Shown piece by piece: positions 58,331 to 64,000 of a DNA stretch of 64,000 nt. Made by a program: the position numbers and the translations under genes. The stretch lies in assembly GCF_006715045.1 (NCBI RefSeq), contig NZ_VFML01000001.1:2448501-2512500 (forward strand). Reading direction: 5' to 3'. The DNA is from Amycolatopsis cihanbeyliensis (GTDB lineage Bacteria; Actinomycetota; Actinomycetes; Mycobacteriales; Pseudonocardiaceae). Below the pieces are notes generated by a model. That model made no database searches. It saw nothing but the letters and a program-made list of their open reading frames with translations, and had not been told where the DNA came from. Positions within the stretch are counted from its first letter, which is position 1. Every line of letters starts with the position of its first letter.

Positions 58331-60565
58331 ATGACACACGAGCACATCCGCCTCACCGGGGCACGCCAGCACAACCTGAAGAACCTCGACCTGACGGTTC
58401 CCCGGCGGGCGATCACGGCGTTCACCGGGGTGTCCGGCTCGGGTAAGACCTCGCTGGTGTTCGACACGATCGCGGCGGAGGCGCAGCGGCAGCTCAACGA
58501 GACCTTTCCCCCGTTCGTCCGCAACCGGCTGCCGAGCTACGGCAGGCCCGAGGTGGACATGATCGAGGACCTGTCCCCGGTGGTGGTGATCAACCAGCGC
58601 AGGCTCGGCGGGAACGCCCGCTCGACGGTCGGCACGATCACCGACATCTACACCCTGCTGCGGCTGCTGTTCTCCCGCGCGAGCGAGCCGTACGTGGGCG
58701 AGTCGACCGCGTTCTCGTTCAACGAACCGGCCGGGATGTGCCCGCGCTGCTCCGGGATCGGCATGGTGGTGACCCCGGACATTGATTCCTTTCTGGACCT
58801 CGACCGGTCCCTCGAGGACGGGGCAATCCTGCTGCCGGGTTTCGGGAACAAGGCGAACACCAAGAAGTACTGGTACCGGCAGTACGCGGAAAGCGGGCTC
58901 TTCGATCCGGCGAAGCCGCTGCGCGCCTGGCCCGTACGGCTACGGGAGGCGCTGATCCACGGGGTACCGGGCAAGCAGGAAGGGCTGCTGGAGCATTTCA
59001 CCCGCATCTACCTGCACGCCGAGGGCGAGATGTCCGCCCGCAAGCAGGCGGTGGTCGAGCGGTTCACCACCTCCGTGGTGTGCCCGGACTGTGCGGGCGA
59101 GCGGCTGAACGAGGCCGCGCGGTCGGCGCGGGTGGCCGGGCACACGATCACCGAGTGCGCGCGAATGGAAATCACCGACCTCATCCCGGTAGTCCGCACG
59201 GTGACCGAACCGGCAACGAAACCGGTGGTGGACAGCCTGGTGGAGCGGCTGGAGGCGGTGGAGGGGATCGGCCTCGGTTACCTCGACCTCGCGCGTGCCA
59301 CCAGCACGCTCTCCGGCGGGGAGTCGCAGCGGATCAAGATGGTGCGCCACCTCGGCAGCAGCCTCACCGAGATGCTGTACGTGTTCGACGAGCCCTCGAT
59401 CGGACTGCACCCGCGCGACGTCGAGCGGTTGACCGCGCTGCTGCGCGGTTTGCGGGACAAGGGGAACACGATCCTGGTGGTCGAGCACGACCCGGATGTG
59501 GTGGCGATCGCCGACCACGTCGTCGACCTGGGTCCCGGTGCCGGAGTGGACGGCGGTGAGGTCGTGTTCCAGGGTGATGTCGCCGGGCTGGCCAGGGCCG
59601 ACACGGTGACCGGCCGCGCCATGCGGGCCAGGACGGAGGGGCGTGCCGACCCGCGCCCACCGCACGGCAGGCTGCGGGTTGCCGGCGCCGGTAGGCACAA
59701 CCTGCGTGACCTCGACGTCGACGTGCCGATCGGGGTGCTCACCGCGATCACCGGCGTGGCGGGCTCCGGCAAGAGCAGCCTGGTCACCGTCCTGCTCGAG
59801 CAGCACCCGGGCACGGTGGTCGACCAGTCGGCGATCGCGACGAGCAGGCGGTCCACCATCCTCACCTACACCGGAATGGCGGACCCGATCCGCCGGATGT
59901 TCGCCCGCGCGGGCGGGGTCAGTGCCTCGCTGTTCAGCGCGAACTCGCGGGGCGCCTGCCCGGACTGCCGTGGCCTCGGCGTCGTCTACACCGACCTCGC
60001 GTTCATGGAGGGGGTCGCCGCGGTGTGCGGTACCTGCCACGGAAGGCGGTTCACCGAGGAGGTGCTGGAGTACACGGTGGGCGGCCACTCCATCGCCGAC
60101 GTGCTCGACCTGACGGTGGCCGAGGCCCGAGCGGTGTTCGACGACCCGGCCCTCACGCCGACGCTGGTCGCGCTCGCCGATGTCGGCCTCGGTTACCTCA
60201 CCCTCGGCCAGCCGTTGAGCACACTGTCCGGTGGCGAGGCGCAGCGCCTGAAACTGGCCGGCGAGTTGCGCAACCGGCCCGAGGGCGGGCTGTACGTGCT
60301 GGACGAGCCGACGACCGGGCTGCATCCCGCCGATATCGGCAGGCTGGGCGGGATCCTGGACCGGCTCGTCGATGCCGGGAACACCGTGGTGGTCGTGGAG
60401 CACAACCTGGACGTGGTCCGGACCGCCGACTGGGTGATCGACATCGGCCCGGACGCGGGGCAGCACGGTGGCCGGGTCATGTTCACCGGGCCACCCGCCG
60501 ACCTGGCGGCCGACCCGCACTCGATCACCGCCGAGTACCTGCGCCGCCAGGCCCGGGCGGGGTGA
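58331..60565 (+). CDS. UvrA-like ABC ATPase, short (UvrA2/drug-resistance type)
   Basis: 744 aa, about 200 shorter than UvrA. Two ABC units: Walker [16 protein letters not shown] and [15 protein letters not shown]; signatures [12 protein letters not shown] and [12 protein letters not shown]; Walker [13 protein letters not shown] and [12 protein letters not shown]. Zinc pairs [33 protein letters not shown]. The UvrB-binding domain is missing, as in UvrA2 and DrrC-like self-resistance proteins. It may protect DNA from drugs or intercalators. Leaderless ATG likely; controlled by the divergent WYL regulator. Confidence 0.92.
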   Translation: MTHEHIRLTGARQHNLKNLDLTVPRRAITAFTGVSGSGKTSLVFDTIAAEAQRQLNETFPPFVRNRLPSYGRPEVDMIEDLSPVVVINQRRLGGNARSTVGTITDIYTLLRLLFSRASEPYVGESTAFSFNEPAGMCPRCSGIGMVVTPDIDSFLDLDRSLEDGAILLPGFGNKANTKKYWYRQYAESGLFDPAKPLRAWPVRLREALIHGVPGKQEGLLEHFTRIYLHAEGEMSARKQAVVERFTTSVVCPDCAGERLNEAARSARVAGHTITECARMEITDLIPVVRTVTEPATKPVVDSLVERLEAVEGIGLGYLDLARATSTLSGGESQRIKMVRHLGSSLTEMLYVFDEPSIGLHPRDVERLTALLRGLRDKGNTILVVEHDPDVVAIADHVVDLGPGAGVDGGEVVFQGDVAGLARADTVTGRAMRARTEGRADPRPPHGRLRVAGAGRHNLRDLDVDVPIGVLTAITGVAGSGKSSLVTVLLEQHPGTVVDQSAIATSRRSTILTYTGMADPIRRMFARAGGVSASLFSANSRGACPDCRGLGVVYTDLAFMEGVAAVCGTCHGRRFTEEVLEYTVGGHSIADVLDLTVAEARAVFDDPALTPTLVALADVGLGYLTLGQPLSTLSGGEAQRLKLAGELRNRPEGGLYVLDEPTTGLHPADIGRLGGILDRLVDAGNTVVVVEHNLDVVRTADWVIDIGPDAGQHGGRVMFTGPPADLAADPHSITAEYLRRQARAG

Positions 60566-60574
60566 CCCCGCACC

Positions 60575-60664
60575 GGGACCATCACCGCGTGCGCGGCGTA
60601 CGGCAAAGAGAACAGCGTAAGGCAGTGCGACGGCCAGGACATACCCCGCCTCCGGGGACAGTTC
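60575..60664. repeat. Relic CRISPR repeats (2) with 32-nt spacer
   Basis: 60575-60603 (GGGACCATCACCGCGTGCGCGG, then CGTAC) matches the array repeat at 54183 with few changes. 60636-60664 (AGGACATACCCCGCCTCCGG, then GGACAG) is a more decayed copy. The two starts are exactly 61 bp apart, the same period as the array 6 kb away. Confidence 0.7.
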
Positions 60665-61039
60665 TCAGGAGGTCCGCTCGGTTACTTCCCGCTCGATACG
60701 TTCGAACATGTCGGAGTCGGTCTCACGCTGCCATTCCGGCATGGCTTCCCAGTCAGCGACGTACGAAGTTTTCGGATCGGGAATGTGCTTGAAAATTTGA
60801 CCGATCCAGCATAGGGCGACGAATCGTCCTTTCTGTTCACGAGTGAGTCTCGCCGTGTTGCCAGCGGTGGCGAGCACGAAATCACGCACCTGGTGATACA
60901 CGGCGGCAGCGCTGGCACGTTCCCAATCGGGCATTTCTTCCCACGTAGCGATGTAACCTGGCTTCGGCTCTCCGGGGCAATACTTCTTGACCCCAGAAAT
61001 CCAAGCATTGCGGAAGATACGTCCCTCACCGACCGACAC
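60665..61039 (-). CDS. Conserved hypothetical protein with internal duplication
   Basis: 124 aa from GTG 61039. Two similar halves: KPGYIATWEEMPDWERASAA and KTSYVADWEAMPEWQRETDS, each followed by an amphipathic helix. The second half with ALCWIGQIFKHIPDP resembles small proteins of unknown function scattered in actinomycetes. No catalytic motif visible. The stop lies at the very edge of the CRISPR relic. Confidence 0.75.
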   Translation of the reverse strand: MSVGEGRIFRNAWISGVKKYCPGEPKPGYIATWEEMPDWERASAAAVYHQVRDFVLATAGNTARLTREQKGRFVALCWIGQIFKHIPDPKTSYVADWEAMPEWQRETDSDMFERIEREVTERTS

Positions 61040-61291
61040 TGTGCCGCGTCCGCATAGCTGTCACTGTCGAAGAATATTTCTCCGCAGAGCTGGAACAAGT
61101 CACCGGCCATGAGGCGTAGTCTCCGGCCAAAGGTTGGCGTTCAACCGCTTGTAATTGTCGAGCGTAACAGGATCGAGGCGCCGAGGATTTGTAGCGCTGT
61201 ACGCGATTCGGTCCACGTCGACCGCACTGGCGGGGATAGCGAGCAGGCTTCCCGTGAGCGTCATCAGGCGGAGTAGTTCACGGCGATTCAC
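61032..61291 (-). pseudogene. Fossil of an XRE/TPR-type regulator
   Basis: GTG 61291 opens NRRELLRLMTLTGSLLAIPA and DRIAYSATNPRRLDPVTLDNYKRLNANLWP, a segment found in actinobacterial XRE-TPR regulators, and stops at TGA 61100. In another frame from 61110 comes AGDLFQLCGEIFFDSDSYADAAQC, a later part of the same protein type. The HTH is missing, the segment between the two pieces is deleted, and the 3' end is lost. Confidence 0.6.
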
Positions 61292-61507
61292 GTCGTCACG
61301 TTGCCAATCATCATCGCGCAGTGGCGAGCCGGGACATCTGGGGTTCTGCGTTTCTGTGCCGTCCTTCCGTTGGTCGGTGGCGTTGACCTGAGCAGGGAAC
61401 TTCCCGCCGGGTGTAGGCCAGTGCCGATTTGTACGGGGTTTGTACTCGGGCCGGTCAGCCTGGGCTCCACTGTGTACTCGAAGCACTCGAACCAGTGGAG
61501 GACAGCC

Positions 61508-62347
61508 ATGAGGACGAGGGTCACCAAGGTCGCCGTGCTGACCGCGGCGGCGGCCATGTCGGCGATCGCCGTGGCGGCGCCGGTACAGGCCGCGCCCGCC
61601 GCCCTGCCGACGGCCAACATGGAGGCGGTGATCAAGGCGGCGCAGATCGACCCGCGCAGGCCGGGCACCACACTCACCCCGGGAGCCAAGGACAGCGTGC
61701 TGCTGGTGGAACGGGCCCTGGACGCCAGGAACCTGCTGGACGGCCAGTACGTGGACGGCCACTTCGGCACCGCCACCATCTCGGCCTACGCGGCGTACCA
61801 GCGCTCGCTGGGCTACACCGGGCTCGCCGCGTCCGGGCTGCCGGGGCAGACCTCGCTACGCAAGCTGGGCGAGTCGCGGTACACCGTCGGCAACGTGCTC
61901 GACCCCGGTGGCAGGCTGACCTACCACGGCGAGCTGATGAACGGCCGCACCAAGGCGATGCTCGTCGAAGCGGAACGCCTGCTCGGCAGGCAGCTCGGCA
62001 TCACGCAGGGTTCCTACAACCCCGGCGGTGTCGGCGGTTCGGCAGGCACCCACGACGGCGGGGGCGCGCTGGACATCTCGGTGGCCGGGATGAGTGCGGG
62101 CACCCGCACCGACGTCGCCAGGAAGCTGCGCCAGGTCGGATTCGCGGCCTGGGTGCGCACGCCGTCCCAGGGGCCGTGGGGGTACCACATCCACGCGATC
62201 GCGCTGGCCGACACCGACCAGTCCCCCGCGGCACAGCACCAAGCCGGGGACTACTACCTCGGCTACAACGGGCTGGCCAACCGCGCACCCGACGACGGTC
62301 CGGTGGTCACCCCGAAGGTGACCTGGGAGGAGTACCAGCGCCGCTGA
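61508..62347 (+). CDS. Secreted peptidoglycan-binding, M15-like hydrolase
   Basis: 279 aa. Signal peptide with MRTRVTKVAVLTAAAAMSA and APVQAAPA cleavage. Residues ~60-115 form a peptidoglycan-binding domain (LVERALDARNLLDGQYVDGHFGTATISAYAAYQ). The C-terminal part has H-x6-D in GTHDGGGALDIS and H-x-H in GYHIHAIAL, the zinc ligands of M15/LAS peptidases. It likely trims cell-wall peptides outside the cell. ATG 61508 follows GTGGAGGAC; strong candidate for single-gene transcription. Confidence 0.88.
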   Translation: MRTRVTKVAVLTAAAAMSAIAVAAPVQAAPAALPTANMEAVIKAAQIDPRRPGTTLTPGAKDSVLLVERALDARNLLDGQYVDGHFGTATISAYAAYQRSLGYTGLAASGLPGQTSLRKLGESRYTVGNVLDPGGRLTYHGELMNGRTKAMLVEAERLLGRQLGITQGSYNPGGVGGSAGTHDGGGALDISVAGMSAGTRTDVARKLRQVGFAAWVRTPSQGPWGYHIHAIALADTDQSPAAQHQAGDYYLGYNGLANRAPDDGPVVTPKVTWEEYQRR

Positions 62348-62357
62348 CCGGCGAGCC

Positions 62358-62738
62358 TCACAGATCCGGCAACGGGTCCGGCGGCAGGACGTCCTCCTCG
62401 GAGATCTCGGCGTCGGCGGCCCTGATCACCGAGACGAACTCCTCGTCGATCTCCAGGTGCAGGCTGCCCAGGGTGATCATCGGCCCGACGGAGGGCTGCT
62501 CCCGCACCGGACCCAGCCGGATCCGCCGCGGGTAGCGGTGCCACACCGCCTTCGGCCTGCCGCCGAACCAGCTCCGGCCGATCACGAGCACCTCGCTGTC
62601 GGCGACCACGACGTAGAACTGGGCCCGCACCGGCCCGAATCCCAGCCAGATGGCCGTGCCGAGGAAGAGGTAACGGATACTGTCGCCCTCGCGCAGTAAG
62701 GCCCTACAGCGCTCACGGTCCTTCGATGACACCGGCAT
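62358..62738 (-). CDS. Small conserved protein, PH-like fold likely
   Basis: 126 aa. No signal or membrane helix; alternating strands (AQFYVVVADSEVLVIGRSWF, AVWHRYPRRIRLG, ITLGSLHLEIDEEFVSVI) suggest a PH-like barrel with an acidic proline-rich tail. Function unknown. It follows the LysR gene by 4 bp (stop 62743, start 62738), so the two are probably co-transcribed. Confidence 0.72.
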   Translation of the reverse strand: MPVSSKDRERCRALLREGDSIRYLFLGTAIWLGFGPVRAQFYVVVADSEVLVIGRSWFGGRPKAVWHRYPRRIRLGPVREQPSVGPMITLGSLHLEIDEEFVSVIRAADAEISEEDVLPPDPLPDL

Positions 62739-62742
62739 TCGA

Positions 62743-63732
62743 TCACCCTGCCTGCACCCGCAGCGCGGCGTCCAGTTCGGCGTGGGCCCGGGGATGCTCG
62801 GCCCACCAGCGGGCGTAGTCCGGGTTCAGATCCACGATCGACATGTACGCCCTGGCGGCGCAGGCGTAGACGTCCTGCGCCCGCCCACCCAGCAGTCCGC
62901 TCTGCCGGGTGGCCACCAGCAGCGGGACCAGGATCGGCTGGCCGCTCAACGGCCGGATGGCGACCTCGGCCGTGCTCGGCGTCGCGGGGTCGGCGAAGCA
63001 GGCGGCGCCCTGCGCGACCAGGGACCACGCCGTGCTGCTCTCCGTGGTGTGATGGGTGCGGCGCGGGGTGAACCCGGCGGCCGCGCATACCGTGTGCAGC
63101 AGCATGCGCAGCCCGTCCTGCTCCGGCGGCGGCGTCACCCAGTCCATCCCGGCCAGGTCGCACAGGTCGATCACGTCCTGCTCGGCCAACGCGTCGTTCG
63201 CCGGCACCGCGATGAACTGTGGCTCGCTGACCAGCGTGCGCATCTCGACACCGCGGATCTCCCTGCGCTCGAGCCCCTCGAACCGCTCCAGCACGGCCAG
63301 GTGCAGCCGACCCGCGATGAGGTCCTCCAGCAGTTGTGCCGAGGAGCGGACGATGTTGGTACGCACCTGGATGCCGGCGAACCGGGAACGCAGCTCCGAG
63401 ACCAGGCTGCCGAGGAACAGGGTGGGGATCGACCCGACCAGCAACGGCCCGCGATCGGGGCCACGCGCCCGGTCGCGGGCCAGGTCGACCAGCTGGTCCA
63501 CATCGTCGAGCACGACTCTGGCCGTGCTCACCACGTGCTTGCCGAGGTCGGTGAGTTCGCTACCGGTCGGCTTCCGCTCGAACAGCAGCCCGCCGACGAT
63601 CCGCTCGACCGATCGCAGCTGCGCACTCAGCGCAGGCTGGGTGAGCCCGAGCCGGGCCGCGGCCTTGGTGAGGCTGCCGGTCTCCGCGATCGCGCACAGG
63701 GTTCGCAGGTGCCTGAGCTCCAACTCAGCCAT
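62743..63732 (-). CDS. LysR family transcriptional regulator
   Basis: 329 aa. HTH at residues 3-62 (LELRHLRTLCAIAETGSLTKAAARLGLTQPALSAQLRSVERIVGG). The substrate domain has typical LVGSIPTLFLGSLVSELRSRF and HLAVLERFEG. The extended C-terminal region (SIVDLNPDYARWWAEHPRAH) is not usual. ATG 63732. Effector and targets cannot be read. Confidence 0.92.
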   Translation of the reverse strand: MAELELRHLRTLCAIAETGSLTKAAARLGLTQPALSAQLRSVERIVGGLLFERKPTGSELTDLGKHVVSTARVVLDDVDQLVDLARDRARGPDRGPLLVGSIPTLFLGSLVSELRSRFAGIQVRTNIVRSSAQLLEDLIAGRLHLAVLERFEGLERREIRGVEMRTLVSEPQFIAVPANDALAEQDVIDLCDLAGMDWVTPPPEQDGLRMLLHTVCAAAGFTPRRTHHTTESSTAWSLVAQGAACFADPATPSTAEVAIRPLSGQPILVPLLVATRQSGLLGGRAQDVYACAARAYMSIVDLNPDYARWWAEHPRAHAELDAALRVQAG

Positions 63733-63790
63733 AACCACTCTTGATACCCCGTCGGGTGCGCGGCCCAACAGCGACGAAAGTCCGGGGTAT

Positions 63791-64000
63791 TCACACGCCC
63801 CCGGTGTCCGGGGTACGAGCGACCCGCTCGGCGAGGAACTCATCGAGGTGTCGCCAGGTCGTGCCGCGCGCCCTGCGCCCGGTGAGCACGCCGAGATGAC
63901 CGCCGGGCGCGACCTCGAACCGCACCTGGGGCGCGTTCTCCAGCAGGCCCACCAGCCGCTCCACGGCGGGGCGTGGCGCGATCCCGTCACCCTCGCCCGC
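63791..64000 (-). CDS. Alpha/beta hydrolase C-terminus (partial, PhaC-like)
   Basis: Only the last 69 codons are in the window. VAPGGHLGVLTGRRARGTTW contains the C-terminal catalytic His of the alpha/beta hydrolase fold in the form seen in polyhydroxyalkanoate synthase- and acyl-transfer-related hydrolases. The rest, including the nucleophile, lies beyond 64000. Confidence 0.7.
   Translation of the reverse strand, partial: AGEGDGIAPRPAVERLVGLLENAPQVRFEVAPGGHLGVLTGRRARGTTWRHLDEFLAERVARTPDTGGV

Noticed and set aside
63732..63990. LysR frame extended upstream to 63990
   Set aside because: The extension is antisense/out of frame with the alpha/beta hydrolase end, and the LysR HTH starts at ATG 63732.

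Overview
The window is high-GC DNA with long actinobacterial-style reading frames, GTG and TTG starts, a type VII secretion substrate cluster, TerC, DUF397-era XRE-type regulators and abundant TetR, GntR and acyl-CoA genes. It looks like a chromosomal segment of a filamentous actinomycete, most likely Pseudonocardiaceae (Amycolatopsis/Prauserella/Saccharomonospora-like). The genus is inference from gene content, not a database match.

Layout. (1) 1-6770: the end of a TIR-like protein, then a tightly overlapped four-gene minus-strand operon: TIR effector, KGGVGR-variant MinD ATPase with a TIR-like tail, winged-helix protein, and a two-ATPase HerA-type translocase. This is the best candidate for an undescribed conflict or signalling system. 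(2) 7039-13097: DUF1992, TetR/DUF418 divergent pair, membrane protein, a WXG100-type cluster and a broken secreted protein gene. (3) 13157-24588: metabolic and membrane genes: TerC, an operon of GST-like/ThDP enzyme/SDR/hydro-lyase, WS/DGAT acyltransferase, aldo-keto reductase, DUF574 methyltransferase, P450 and a secreted alpha/beta hydrolase. (4) 24593-43061: a catabolic locus with amidase, 2-hydroxyacid dehydrogenase, two maleate-isomerase-like proteins, a GntR/FCD regulator, tartrate-dehydrogenase-like enzyme, aldehyde dehydrogenase, class III aminotransferase and DUF3830. Three copies of one palindrome (core ATTGTCAACAAT) tie the two halves together. Between them lie a 21-bp tandem repeat, a truncated IS5-type element and a giant P-type ATPase. 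An FAD oxidase and a ThDP enzyme follow.

(5) 43065-51935: beta-oxidation genes (fadB- and fadA-like, two acyl-CoA dehydrogenases), a double-headed TetR protein, a RidA-like protein and another TetR, with palindromic operator candidates. (6) 51930-61291: a scarred accessory region. About 976 bp spanning the two acyl-CoA dehydrogenase genes is repeated in inverted orientation at 52059-53034, flanked by fragments of WYL and XRE regulators. It continues with a frameshifted DUF1062 gene, a four-repeat type I-E CRISPR array without cas genes, a micro-operon of three very small overlapping genes, NUDIX plus XRE genes, broken ORFs, a WYL/UvrA-like divergent pair and a two-repeat CRISPR relic. (7) 61508-64000: a secreted peptidoglycan-binding M15-like hydrolase, a small conserved protein, a LysR regulator and the end of an alpha/beta hydrolase.

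All function calls rest on motifs read by eye from translations; no similarity search was run. Starts were chosen from Shine-Dalgarno spacing, overlaps and where family homology should begin.
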